64,000 bases of DNA, taken from the NCBI GenBank assembly GCA_965218625.1, contig CBDCLG010000016.1:434001-498000 (forward strand), written 5' to 3'. Of this stretch, positions 44,372 through 52,750 are shown in pieces (position 1 is the stretch's first letter; the number at the start of each line of letters is the position of its first letter). The notes beneath the pieces are model-generated. The model did no database searches, had not been told where the DNA came from, and was given only the letters and a program-made list of their open reading frames with translations. Source of the DNA: Bin5 sp965218625. Its GTDB lineage: Bacteria > Chloroflexota > Anaerolineae > Caldilineales > Caldilineaceae. A program made the position numbers and the translations under genes.

Positions 44372-44890
44372 TCAGCGTCCGAAACCGAATTCAACGGCGC
44401 TTAAGTAGAGCGGTGCAATCGCCAGGGCGCCGAAGAGCACGATGGCGATTTCCAGGTATACCCACCCTTGCGCGACCCTCAGCAATATGCGCCGGACGTC
44501 GGTGGCGGCCCGCTCACGCGAAACGACGATGTACTTGACATAGTACTGTTCTGCCGGGCGCAGCGGCGCGAGCGGGTGTACCGTCCATCCGGCCCGCTGA
44601 AAGATGCCGGGAAAGGAGGTTACGAGGCGGTGAGCGCCATAGCCCAAGGGCAGTATGAATAGAGCAATGTAGGCCGCCGCCCCTAGCGTCAGACCAACGG
44701 GGCGCGATGCCACCGAGAATAGTCCGAACAGGTCGACCCAGAGCCAGCCGAGAAAGACGATCATCGGCGCGGAAAGAATCCAATAGAAGAGTCCGTTCGC
44801 GCCGGGTGTCATCTCGACAAGATGCGCCCGCACCTCTTTTCTCGGAGCCTCTTTTCGCCGGGGCTCTCTTGTCTCGGCTTCCGACGACAT
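44372..44890 (-). CDS. Hypothetical membrane protein
   Basis: Protein of 172 residues. A charged N-terminus (EPRRKEAPRKEV) is followed by two hydrophobic helices (about 33-55 and 63-85), a polar middle with HPLAPLRPAEQYYVKYIVVSRERAATDVRRILL, and one or two C-terminal helices. No family was recognised. GAGGGGGAG lies upstream of the ATG. It starts 41 bases after the NYN nuclease gene on the same strand, so it is probably the last gene of the glycosyltransferase-nuclease run. Confidence 0.6.
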   Translation of the reverse strand: MSSEAETREPRRKEAPRKEVRAHLVEMTPGANGLFYWILSAPMIVFLGWLWVDLFGLFSVASRPVGLTLGAAAYIALFILPLGYGAHRLVTSFPGIFQRAGWTVHPLAPLRPAEQYYVKYIVVSRERAATDVRRILLRVAQGWVYLEIAIVLFGALAIAPLYLSAVEFGFGR

Positions 44891-44931
44891 CTGATCGCTC
44901 CCCCTCCTCGCGGCGATCGGTGTACGGGTTT

Positions 44932-45555
44932 TCAGCGTTTGCCGCGCTTTTTCCGCAATCGGGCGCGCAGGGCCTTTTTGTCCCTGTTGAACGCACTGTT
45001 GCCTTGGGAAGGCCGGCGACGGCGAACATCTGGGTCCGGTCGTTTGGTCGGAGGCTGGGACGGAGTCTTGGGCGGTCCAAAGAGCTGCATCCACTCAGAG
45101 AGTTCCACGTCTGAGAGCTGGACATCAGCTTCGGCGCCAGGTTCTACCGTCGACCGCGCCCGCTCGGCCGGCTGGGCTTGCCCGGACTGCATTCGCCACA
45201 CAAATTCATCCGGCCGCCAGGTGTCGACATCGTACAATTTGGCTTCCTGGCGCAAGGCAAAGTCATTCGTAACGACGGTCAGGCCTGGCTGGCGCGCCTG
45301 AATCCGGCGCTTGATCAAGTCGTCGGCATCTTGCGGATCGCGCGCGAATATCACGATGACGCCGCTCCCACTCAGTTCGCGCGACGTGCCGCCGACGATG
45401 CCGCGATCAAAAACGACCGTCATGTCGCCCTTGTAGCTGCTCCGCCAGACGCGCAGCCGCGTCACCAGGCGCAGCTCGTCGTCCTCGTCCTCCAGGCTGA
45501 TGCCTTCCAGCATGCCGGACCCGATCAGATTGTGGCCGTCAATCAGCAGTGGCAT
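44932..45555 (-). CDS. NYN-domain ribonuclease, YacP/Rae1-like
   Basis: Endoribonuclease-like protein of 207 residues. The PIN-like NYN fold starts MPLLIDGHNLIG with the first catalytic Asp, has VVFDRGIVGG and then ARDPQDADDLIKRRI with the metal-binding acids, and VVTNDFALRQEAKLY. The C-terminal tail (about 150-207) is basic and low-complexity (KKALRARLRKKRGKR), suited to RNA or ribosome binding. Rae1 in Bacillus cleaves mRNA on the ribosome. The gene lies 32 bases downstream of the GT2 gene on the same strand. Confidence 0.85.
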   Translation of the reverse strand: MPLLIDGHNLIGSGMLEGISLEDEDDELRLVTRLRVWRSSYKGDMTVVFDRGIVGGTSRELSGSGVIVIFARDPQDADDLIKRRIQARQPGLTVVTNDFALRQEAKLYDVDTWRPDEFVWRMQSGQAQPAERARSTVEPGAEADVQLSDVELSEWMQLFGPPKTPSQPPTKRPDPDVRRRRPSQGNSAFNRDKKALRARLRKKRGKR

Positions 45556-45587
45556 GGCAACTCTCGCTTTCAACCACTCCCGGTCCC

Positions 45588-46622
45588 CTATCCTGCAGCC
45601 CCGGTCTCTCGCCAGTAGATTTCGCTTCGATGCCTGTTCTTCCGCCGCCAGATCAAGCCGGCCGGATAGCCGCAGATCTTCGCCGCATCGCCCACCAACC
45701 GGATTACCGGCACGAGCAGCGCGGCCCCCAAGACCTCTCCGGCGGGCGCCCCCTTGCCCAGCAACATCAATCGCCGCCAGGGACGGGCACAGTTTACAAG
45801 CCCGCCTACAAAAAGGCCCGCCCATCCCAACCAGCGCGCTTCCTGGCCCCACAGCGCATGGCCAAGCAGCGCAGGGATCAGGAGCAGATAGGTGGCAAAC
45901 CGAACTGCGTGACGCAGACGCCATAGGTCCGCTTTGCCGTCCCCCCTTGCATAACGGAAATACTGTTCCCAGAACGCCTTGAAAGTTGCCCGCGGCTGGA
46001 AATGTACAATGGCGCCGGGCGCCCATGCAAAAGCCCTGTTCCGGTTCGCAGACTCCGCTTTCAGGCGCAGGTCGAATACGAGATCCTCGCTGTAGTCGAG
46101 CCATTCAGGATAGCCGCCGACGCGGCGCCACGACTCCTTCAAATAGGCCATTGACCGGCTGCTGGGCAGAAACCTGGATGGATCGACATTCTCGACCCTG
46201 GGCAGAACGGTTGCGCCCATCGCCAGCTGGAACGCGCCGGATACATCCGGCAGAAAAAACCCCGCCACCGCGCTTGCCCCTTCCTGCGAACCGCCTTCAC
46301 CGCCTTCCAGCGGCGCCACGAGCCGCTCCAGCCAATTGCAGTCCAACCGAACACCCGCGTCAGTCGAGGCAATGATCGGTCCCGCTGCCGCGGCTATCGC
46401 CGTGTTCCTCCCCTGGCTGATGTTCACGCCCGACGCTTCGATGATTCGCAGCCCCGGCAATCTGCCGCTGTACTCGCGCAGGACCGAGACAGTCCCGTCC
46501 TGGCTACCGCCATCGCAGATGACGATCTCGTCGGGCCGGCGTGTCTGATTCAAGAGGGACTCCATCAACGGCCTGACACTGTCGCCCTCATTGTAGACGG
46601 TGGCAATTACCGAAACGCGCAT
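45588..46622 (-). CDS. Glycosyltransferase family 2
   Basis: Inverting GT-A glycosyltransferase of 344 residues. The nucleotide-sugar domain begins VSVIATVYNEGDSVRPLMESLLNQ, with EIVICDGGSQDGT and the metal-binding IIASTDAGVRLD. The acceptor-side motif is DYSEDLVFDLRLK. The C-terminus has a hydrophobic region of about two helices (residues 240-300), which anchors it at the membrane. It probably makes an envelope polysaccharide or glycolipid. It leads the run with the NYN nuclease and a small membrane protein. Confidence 0.88.
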   Translation of the reverse strand: MRVSVIATVYNEGDSVRPLMESLLNQTRRPDEIVICDGGSQDGTVSVLREYSGRLPGLRIIEASGVNISQGRNTAIAAAAGPIIASTDAGVRLDCNWLERLVAPLEGGEGGSQEGASAVAGFFLPDVSGAFQLAMGATVLPRVENVDPSRFLPSSRSMAYLKESWRRVGGYPEWLDYSEDLVFDLRLKAESANRNRAFAWAPGAIVHFQPRATFKAFWEQYFRYARGDGKADLWRLRHAVRFATYLLLIPALLGHALWGQEARWLGWAGLFVGGLVNCARPWRRLMLLGKGAPAGEVLGAALLVPVIRLVGDAAKICGYPAGLIWRRKNRHRSEIYWRETGAAG

Positions 46623-46892
46623 CGCGGCAATCTACTCTTCAATGACGGCGTCGGTGCACCGTCTGCGGAAACGGGCAATGAAAAGCGCGCGCCCTGCTGT
46701 GACGCGCACTCTTAAGCCGAAATCCTTGTCGGGGTTGGACTTCAACCAATGCACGGCGCGCCGCAACATTGTGCATCAACACCAACGCCCAGCCAATTCC
46801 GCCGTCTCCCGACCGGCAATGATCCGAGCCGGTTAAGGTTGCATCTGCCTCCCGAACTGCAGCCCTCGCTTGCAGCTCCCGCCCGGCAAGGC

Positions 46893-47444
46893 TCAGGCAA
46901 CTCGCGGCTGGAGAAGTCCGTATTGGCCGTCCTTGCGGCCGTAGACGATGTTCAACGAGCTGGTATCGACATTGAAAAAAATGAAAAAGTCGTGCCCCAG
47001 CAGCTCCATCTGTTCGACCGCCTCCTCGGGCAGCATGGGCTGTGCCACAAATTGCTTGGTCCGAACGATAAGCGGCGGTTCTTCCTGAATGTGTGTGGCC
47101 GAAAGATCGACCGCGGCCGCCGCGGCCGCAGCATCTCGTCTGCGGCTCTGGAATCGCCGCCCTTTGAAGCGCTCGATCTGGCGATACATCTTGTCGGCGA
47201 TCGCGTCAATCGAAGCGAACAGGTCCTCGCTCGACTCTTCCGCCCGCAGAATCTGCCGGCTGGTCCAGACGGTCAATTGGGCCGTGTAGCGGTCCGAGGA
47301 AGCGCGTGTCTCGCTGCGCACCAGCTCAGCCCTGGCCTCCCGTATCTGCGGAAGGTACTTGTCCAGTCTGCCGACCTTCCTCTCGACATACTCCTGGACT
47401 CTATCCGATATGGCAACGTTTTTGCCGTGTACAGTCAGGTTCAT
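46893..47444 (-). CDS. hpf: Long-form ribosome hibernation promoting factor
   Basis: HPF/RaiA of 183 residues that binds the 30S subunit and drives 100S dimer formation in stationary phase. The N-terminal domain starts MNLTVHGKNVAISDRVQEYVERKVGRLDKYLP and continues to DLFASIDAIADKMYRQIERFKGR. After a linker, the C-terminal dimerisation domain is PPLIVRTKQFVAQPMLPEEAVEQMELLGHDFFIFFNVDT with VVYRRKDG-type ending (here IVYGRKDGQYGLL). The long form is typical of bacteria without RMF. Confidence 0.95.
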   Translation of the reverse strand: MNLTVHGKNVAISDRVQEYVERKVGRLDKYLPQIREARAELVRSETRASSDRYTAQLTVWTSRQILRAEESSEDLFASIDAIADKMYRQIERFKGRRFQSRRRDAAAAAAAVDLSATHIQEEPPLIVRTKQFVAQPMLPEEAVEQMELLGHDFFIFFNVDTSSLNIVYGRKDGQYGLLQPRVA

Positions 47445-47537
47445 ATTTCGATCTCCCGTCTATGCAAACACGATTCAATTGTAAGTCTGCTCAGCGTCTG
47501 CTCCAAGGGCGGCCGTTGCAGAGTTCGCCCCCGGGAA

Positions 47538-48287
47538 CTACCCTTTCTCGGCGCCGAGCAGTTCATCATCTCTCTGAGCTGGCTGCGATAGCGCCAGGCC
47601 ATATACGGCGGCAGCGCCCGCCGCACGCAAGGCCGCGGCGCACTCCGACATCGTCGAGCCGGTCGTGCTGACGTCGTCCATCAGGAGCAGCGCCTTCCCT
47701 CGGACGCGGTCGGAAGCAGCACTGAATGCGCCCTTCACATTAGCGACGCGGTCGCGCGCGCGCAGCCCGACCTGGGAAGGGGTGCTCCTGACGCGCGCAA
47801 CTGCGTCTTCCATGACCGGAATCCCTGTGCCGCTGGCGAAACGGTCGGCCAGCAACTGGGACTGGTTGTAGCCCCGCTCCGCCAATCTTTCCTCATGCAG
47901 CGGAATTGGCACGATTCCATCCAGCCTAGCAAGTATGCCTGGCCAGGGGTCTGCTCGTGTTGCTGCGCGCAAGTAACGAGCCAAGAGCGAAGCAAGCTCC
48001 ACACCTCCTTCATATTTCAGGGCATGGATCGCCTCTGCAAGCGGCGAAACGTGCAAAGTCGCCGCGCAAATCAGTGCCAGCGGACCGCGGCATTGGGGAC
48101 ACGACGCGCCGCTAGCGGCGTCTGCAGGTGGCAGAGCGTATCCGCAATCGCGACAGTTTCGGGGTGGCTGCGCGGGCAGTACCTCCTGGGCGCATCGGTC
48201 GCAGATCGATCGTCCGCTTCGGCTGCAACCGACGCATCGGGGAGGAAAGAGCAGATCGAGCAGGAACGAATGGACGCGTTCTATCAA
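47538..48287 (-). CDS. comF: ComF-family phosphoribosyltransferase-like protein
   Basis: ComF-like protein of about 249 residues. The N-terminal zinc-binding cluster is LLFPPRCVGCSRSGRSICDRC with a second pair NCRDCGYAL...CPQC. The phosphoribosyltransferase core has the helix HALKYEGGVELA, the PIPLHEERLAERGYNQSQLLA stretch and the PRPP loop LLMDDVSTTGSTMSECA. ComF is needed for DNA uptake in competent bacteria and is also common in others. No ATG lies in a sensible place; a TTG at 48287 just before the conserved region is the likely start. A longer reading overlaps the pilin gene. Confidence 0.85.
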   Translation of the reverse strand: MIERVHSFLLDLLFPPRCVGCSRSGRSICDRCAQEVLPAQPPRNCRDCGYALPPADAASGASCPQCRGPLALICAATLHVSPLAEAIHALKYEGGVELASLLARYLRAATRADPWPGILARLDGIVPIPLHEERLAERGYNQSQLLADRFASGTGIPVMEDAVARVRSTPSQVGLRARDRVANVKGAFSAASDRVRGKALLLMDDVSTTGSTMSECAAALRAAGAAAVYGLALSQPAQRDDELLGAEKG

Positions 48288-48349
48288 GGGTCGAAGTTGA
48301 ATTCGTATCGTAGTCGGAAGGCGACAGCAGGCTGACGGGCAGCAGGGGA

Positions 48350-48547
48350 CTACAGCATCAGCCCCACCCGAAAGGCCTCTGGAGTGACAGGGAACCAACG
48401 CTGGAGCAGGTCGTTTATGAAAGTGCGCAGATCGTTGCCCAGAATCAGCAGGATCGAAAGCAGGACAATCGATACAAGAATCAGCAAGAGCGCATATTCT
48501 ACAAAACTCTGACCGCCGCGACCCGATGAAGGCCTGAACATTGACAC
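48350..48547 (-). CDS. Flp-family type IVb pilin
   Basis: Small pilin of 65 residues. The prepilin site is RGG followed by QSFVEYALLLILVSIVLL, with Glu at mature position 5, as in Flp/Tad pilins. The hydrophobic helix spans about residues 17-38. The start is GTG 48547, with AAAGGAGGG 9 bases upstream; an ATG two codons on is the alternative. The tad secretion genes are not in the window, so the pilin is an orphan here. ComF follows on the same strand. Confidence 0.85.
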   Translation of the reverse strand: MSMFRPSSGRGGQSFVEYALLLILVSIVLLSILLILGNDLRTFINDLLQRWFPVTPEAFRVGLML

Positions 48548-49088
48548 AGCTGCAATCCCTCCTTTGCCGCTACCGTCCCGGCGCGAATCAGCGCGTGCAG
48601 CGCACAACACGGCGCGGGAGCTACGACCTATTGTTACGGAAATTCACCCGAAGAGCAACTCCCTGCGGGTATGGCTACCATAGCCCCTGCGGGAAGAGTA
48701 CCCCGTGGACGCCACCAAGCCGCCAAACTGACCTGAAATGGAAGGAAGAAGCCGGTGTTTGAAACGCCGTATCTTCGCCGCGCGCCGCCGGCAGAGCCGG
48801 ACGCTTGCGCCCGGCGCAGCGAGCCCATTTTGGAACGCTCTTGCTTAGCCGCATCACCCTTTGCCACATTGGGCGCGGGAATGTTATTATGAAGAGTACC
48901 CGATAGCCCCTCGGCCTCAGCGTGAAGCCGGCATTCGGCACCACAGGCCCGACCGGCGACGACTACGCCTTCCGGAGCCGCCAACCGTAGCATTCGAAAT
49001 CTCGCCGTCTCGTTCCGCAGCTGGAAACACCGTATGCCGATACGATTTGGAGACGGCGCGAGGCGCTTAAGCGAACAACGAGACTGCA
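48548..49088. other. Intergenic region between the pilin and zinc-ribbon genes
   Basis: A gap of 541 bases with no convincing open frame. It contains GC-rich inverted segments (around 48795-48830) and a promoter-like pair at 48861-48890. I searched for RNase P, tmRNA, SRP, 6S and c-di-GMP riboswitch landmarks and found none. Confidence 0.4.
48861..48890 (+). promoter_or_regulatory. Probable promoter of the zinc-ribbon gene
   Basis: TTGCCA (48861-48866) and TATTAT (48885-48890) are separated by 18 bases. The transcript would start near 48897 and carry a leader of about 190 bases before ATG 49089. Confidence 0.5.
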
Positions 49089-49805
49089 ATGGGGAAAAAC
49101 GTGGACGCCAAAGTTGCCCTGCTCAAGATGCACGAAATCGACTCGATGTACGACAAAATACGGCGCCGCTTGCTCTTGCTGCGCAAGGAGTCCGAAGGTT
49201 CGGCTGAACTGATCGCACTACGTGAGAAGGTCCAGACAATTGACGAAGAGCTTCAGGTCGCGCGTACCGAACAGCAGGACCTGGAACTGGAGTCGCGCAC
49301 GCTGACGGAACGTATTCGCGAATCAGAACAAAACCTGATGAGCGGTGAGCTCAGCAATCCCCGAGAACTGGAGGCTCTCCAGTCCAGTATCGACTCCACG
49401 AAGACGCTGCGAACCGAACTTGAAGACAAGAGCGTAGAACGGCTGGTCATGGTCGATTCTCTTCAGGGTTCGTTGCAGGAAAAGCGCTCAACGCTTGAAG
49501 AGCGTGAGCAACAGTGGTCCGACCGCAAGGCCGCGATCGAGGCCGAAACCGACCAGCGCAAGAAAGAGTACGTCTACCTGAAGAGGGCGCGGGGAATGGT
49601 GTCGGAACAGCTCTCCGAAGACAATCTGGAGCTCTACGAACATTTGCGCCGGCGAAAGAACGGCGTGGCCGTCGCCAGATTGGAAGAGGAGGTGTGCGGC
49701 GCCTGCCACACGCAGGTCGCCGTCGGCATCCTCAACAACGTCCGCTATAGCGACGAGCTTCTAAACTGCCCCTCCTGCGGCCGTATCCTGTTAACCGAAG
49801 AATAG
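49089..49805 (+). CDS. C4-type zinc-ribbon protein (CdsZ-like)
   Basis: Protein of 238 residues with a long antiparallel coiled coil (about 5-175, rich in Glu, Lys, Arg and Leu) and a C-terminal zinc ribbon, EVCGACHTQV and LLNCPSCGRILL (C-x2-C and C-x2-C). This is the CdsZ/zf-RING_7 family found in most bacteria, proposed to act with RNA polymerase or in nucleic-acid interactions; its role is poorly known. The conserved stretch YVYLKRARGMVSEQLSEDNLELYEHLRRRKNG links the coil to the ribbon. Confidence 0.9.
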   Translation: MGKNVDAKVALLKMHEIDSMYDKIRRRLLLLRKESEGSAELIALREKVQTIDEELQVARTEQQDLELESRTLTERIRESEQNLMSGELSNPRELEALQSSIDSTKTLRTELEDKSVERLVMVDSLQGSLQEKRSTLEEREQQWSDRKAAIEAETDQRKKEYVYLKRARGMVSEQLSEDNLELYEHLRRRKNGVAVARLEEEVCGACHTQVAVGILNNVRYSDELLNCPSCGRILLTEE

Positions 49806-49929
49806 TCCTCGCAATCGGCGAGGCGTCCAATGTCTCGCATCTCACGCTCGGTTCGGCGTGGGCGCGTTTCGCGGACGCCGCAGCTTGTCAATGCAGCTTG
49901 TCGAAATGGCGGTCGGAGGGAAACAACCA

Positions 49930-50685
49930 ATGACGAAGCGAATTCTCGTAACCGGGATGAGCGGTCTGATTGGCGGGGCGGTGCGGAGACGGCTCGAAGG
50001 GCGCTACCCACTAACCGCGCTCAACCGCAGCCTTGTGACCGGTGTGCCTACTGTCCAGGCCGACATCGCCGAATTCGACGCCATCAGACCCGCATTTGAA
50101 GACCAGCATACCGTCGTCCACCTGGCCGCGTCCGCGCGCGGCCGCGATCCGTGGGAGCGCGTGCGCGACCCGAATCTGATCGGCGCCTACAACGTCTTCG
50201 AGGCGGCGCGCCAAGCCGGCGTGCGCCGCGTGGTTTACGCCAGCAGCGGCTCGACCATTTCCGGGTGGGAACAGGTACAGCCTTACCGCGCCCTGGTGAG
50301 CGGCGACTACGACATGGTGATGAAACCGTGGCCCAGGGTCACGCACGAGACGCCCGTACGCCCCGCCGGCGTCTACGGCGCGACCAAGGTGTGGGGAGAG
50401 GCCCTCGCCTGGCATTTTACCGACAGCTCGGACCTGTCGGTCATCTGTTTGCGGATCGGGCTGGTCAACCGGGAGGACCGCCCTACCGACGCCCGCCAGT
50501 TTTCGGTCTGGTGCAGCCAGCGTGACATCAGTCAGATGGTGGAACGCTGTATCGAAGCGCCGCCGGAACTGAAATATGATCTGTTTTACGCCGTCTCCAG
50601 GAACAAGTGGGGCTATCGCGACATTTCCCATGCACGCGAGGTCGTTGGCTACGACCCTCAGGATGAAGCCGAGACCTACCGTTGA
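49930..50685 (+). CDS. NAD-dependent epimerase/uronate dehydrogenase-like protein
   Basis: Extended SDR of 251 residues. The Rossmann glycine motif is ILVTGMSGLIGGAVRRRL, and the active-site YGATK (Y-x3-K) lies in PAGVYGATKVWGEALA. Compact size and the segment VVYASSGSTISGWEQ resemble uronate dehydrogenases, which oxidise galacturonate or glucuronate to the aldarate lactone. A UxaA-type dehydratase at 3991 could act on the product, though the genes are far apart. The start is ATG 49930, preceded by GGAGGG; longer reading is not conserved. Confidence 0.82.
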   Translation: MTKRILVTGMSGLIGGAVRRRLEGRYPLTALNRSLVTGVPTVQADIAEFDAIRPAFEDQHTVVHLAASARGRDPWERVRDPNLIGAYNVFEAARQAGVRRVVYASSGSTISGWEQVQPYRALVSGDYDMVMKPWPRVTHETPVRPAGVYGATKVWGEALAWHFTDSSDLSVICLRIGLVNREDRPTDARQFSVWCSQRDISQMVERCIEAPPELKYDLFYAVSRNKWGYRDISHAREVVGYDPQDEAETYR

Positions 50686-50771
50686 GGCGGAATCCTTCCT
50701 GACTGACCTTTCGCCTTCCCCAATTCCCCGTCCGACCGTCAGATTCCCACCAACTTAGCCTGGACAGAGGC

Positions 50772-51593
50772 ATGGACCATCTCACCGAACACCGCTACAA
50801 CCGCCTGACCTGGGCTGAAATGAACGAAGCCATCGCGGCGCAAAAGGTCGTGCTGCTTCCCGTCGCCTCCACCGAACAGCATGGCCGCCACCTTCCCCTG
50901 GACGTTGATCTGTTCCTCTGCGAATCGGTCTGCCTGGAGGCGGGCCGCCGCGCGCCGGGAAAGATTCTCGTGCTGCCTCCAATCTCCTACGGTCTCAACC
51001 TGCACCACATCGACTTCCCGGGCACGATACACATCGAGCCGGATGTCTTCATCGCCTTCTGTTTGAACATCACCAAGAGTGTCGCCTATCACGGTTTCGA
51101 AAAGATTTTGCTGGTCAACGGCCATGGATCAAATACGCCGCTGATCGATCTCGTGGCGCGCAAGACTGTGCTGGAGACCGATTCAATCTGCGGCGCGCTG
51201 GGCTACTTCGGACTGGCCATGGATGCTTTCGACAAAGTCAAAGAGACGCCGGTGATGGCCCACGCCGACGAGTTTGAGACATCGCTCTACCTCCATCTGG
51301 CGCCTGAGCGGGTGCAGATGGACAAGGCCGAGGCCGACGATGATGTGGGCGGCCGCTTTGTCAGCTCGGACAGCGTGTACACGAATCCGGTGCGCTTCAA
51401 CGATTTCTGGGGACGTTGGACCCGGCTGGGCGTCCACGGGGACCCAACGAAGGCAACCGCGGAGAAGGGGAAGGTTATATTTGAGGCGGCCGTGGAGGGG
51501 TTGGTCGCCGTGGTCGAAGAGTGGCGCAGCTGGCCGATATCTGAACGCTCCGACCAGCACAGCGGGCCTGTCCAGCGCGGCATTCGCTGGTAA
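50772..51593 (+). CDS. Creatininase-family amidohydrolase
   Basis: Metal-dependent hydrolase of 273 residues of the creatininase/MftE fold. Zinc/Mn ligands are in VASTEQHGRHLPLDVD, LLVNGHGSNTPLI and MAHADEFETSLYLHL. The family includes creatinine amidohydrolase, FAPy deformylase ArfB and the MftE peptidase, so the exact substrate is open. It lies 86 bases after the uronate-dehydrogenase-like gene and converges with a D-hydroxyacid dehydrogenase. Confidence 0.9.
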   Translation: MDHLTEHRYNRLTWAEMNEAIAAQKVVLLPVASTEQHGRHLPLDVDLFLCESVCLEAGRRAPGKILVLPPISYGLNLHHIDFPGTIHIEPDVFIAFCLNITKSVAYHGFEKILLVNGHGSNTPLIDLVARKTVLETDSICGALGYFGLAMDAFDKVKETPVMAHADEFETSLYLHLAPERVQMDKAEADDDVGGRFVSSDSVYTNPVRFNDFWGRWTRLGVHGDPTKATAEKGKVIFEAAVEGLVAVVEEWRSWPISERSDQHSGPVQRGIRW

Positions 51594-51617
51594 GCGTTTT
51601 CCGGGAACTACCGATGA

Positions 51618-51657
51618 TGCCGGCGCGCCCGATTCCACGAAGCAGAACGCGCCGGCA
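51618..51657. terminator. Inverted repeat between convergent genes
   Basis: Perfect 10-bp stem TGCCGGCGCG / CGCGCCGGCA with a 20-base loop between the creatininase stop (51593) and the dehydrogenase stop (51669). It has no T run, so it may be a factor-independent pause or an RNA-end stabiliser. Confidence 0.5.
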
Positions 51658-51668
51658 CTGACACGTCC

Positions 51669-52640
51669 TCAAACGTCGTCCTCCGCCATCCGGCCCGGCC
51701 ACACCTCCGGATTGGCGATCCAGGTCGGCCGTTCGCCCTGTAACACTCGCCCCATGTTTTCTACGGTTCCTACCTGCATCGCATCGATTCCGGCGTCGGT
51801 GTTGGAGGCGATGTGCGGCGTAACGACAACGTTGCTCATTTTCAGAAGAGGATTGTCTGCCAGCGGCGGCTCCGGATCGAATACGTCCAGTCCCGCGCCG
51901 GCCAGATGACCCTCCCGAAGCACCTTGATCAGCGCAGCCTCATCGACTACGCCCCCGCGCGACGCGTTTATCAGATAGCTGCCCGGCCTCATCAAGCGCA
52001 GGCGGCGTTCGTCTGCGAGGCGCCTCGTCGACGGCAGGAGCGGCGTATGCAGGGTAACAAACCGGTTTTCGGCGAAGATCGCGTCCAGGTCTACGGCGCG
52101 CGCAACGCCCGCGGGCAGTTCGAAATCATCTGGCAGAATCGGATCGTAGACTGTTACCTTCATTCTGATCCCTTGGGCGCAGATTTCGGCTACGCGACGG
52201 CCGATTCGTCCGTACCCGACAATGCCCAAAGACCTGCCCAGCAGCTCAGTGCCCCGCAGGTCCGACCGATCGATCCCTTCGCCGCCGCGCAGGTGCATAT
52301 CGCCCACCATCACCCGTTTTGCGACGGCCATCAGCAGAGCGACGGCATGCTCCGCGGTGGACTCAGACGGTGCGTCCGGGGTATTGCAAACGAGAATGCC
52401 CCGCGCCGTCGCCGCGTCCAGGTCTATGTTGTCCAGGCCGATGCCGGGTTTGGCGATCATTTTCAGCCGCGGCCCGACCAGGTCCATCGCTTGGCCGTCG
52501 TAGTAGCGGCCGATTCCCGAGATGACGTCAGAACCTGGCAGCTTGTCCAGATCGCCGTCGGTGACGACCTCCGCCAGCGCCCTGAGCCGTGCAATCAGCG
52601 CCGGCGGGAGAGGCCATTCCATCCACACTTTCTTTTTCAT
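51669..52640 (-). CDS. D-2-hydroxyacid dehydrogenase, phosphoglycerate dehydrogenase-like
   Basis: NAD-dependent dehydrogenase of 323 residues. The substrate-domain signature is IAKPGIGLDNIDLDAAT, the dinucleotide motif is SLGIVGYGRIGRRVAEI, the catalytic Arg lies in LINASRGGVVDE, the Glu in the GAGLDVFDPEPP region and the His in VVVTPHIASNTD. It lacks the ACT regulatory domain of full-length SerA, so it may use another D-hydroxyacid such as D-glycerate or glyoxylate. The start is ATG 52640. It faces the lactonase gene across a 110-base divergent gap. Confidence 0.92.
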   Translation of the reverse strand: MKKKVWMEWPLPPALIARLRALAEVVTDGDLDKLPGSDVISGIGRYYDGQAMDLVGPRLKMIAKPGIGLDNIDLDAATARGILVCNTPDAPSESTAEHAVALLMAVAKRVMVGDMHLRGGEGIDRSDLRGTELLGRSLGIVGYGRIGRRVAEICAQGIRMKVTVYDPILPDDFELPAGVARAVDLDAIFAENRFVTLHTPLLPSTRRLADERRLRLMRPGSYLINASRGGVVDEAALIKVLREGHLAGAGLDVFDPEPPLADNPLLKMSNVVVTPHIASNTDAGIDAMQVGTVENMGRVLQGERPTWIANPEVWPGRMAEDDV

Positions 52641-52750
52641 CAGTTTTCTACCTCTTCTGGCGGAGCGAGATTGGGGCCAACCCGCCAACCCTACAACAGA
52701 CAAACCGTTCGCACAAATCAAGCATGGAACCAGGAGATCGAAAGCCGATA

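Noticed and set aside
48548..48860. c-di-GMP riboswitch upstream of the pilin gene
   Set aside because: The GC-rich stems lack the conserved GEMM core sequences, so no riboswitch call is supported.
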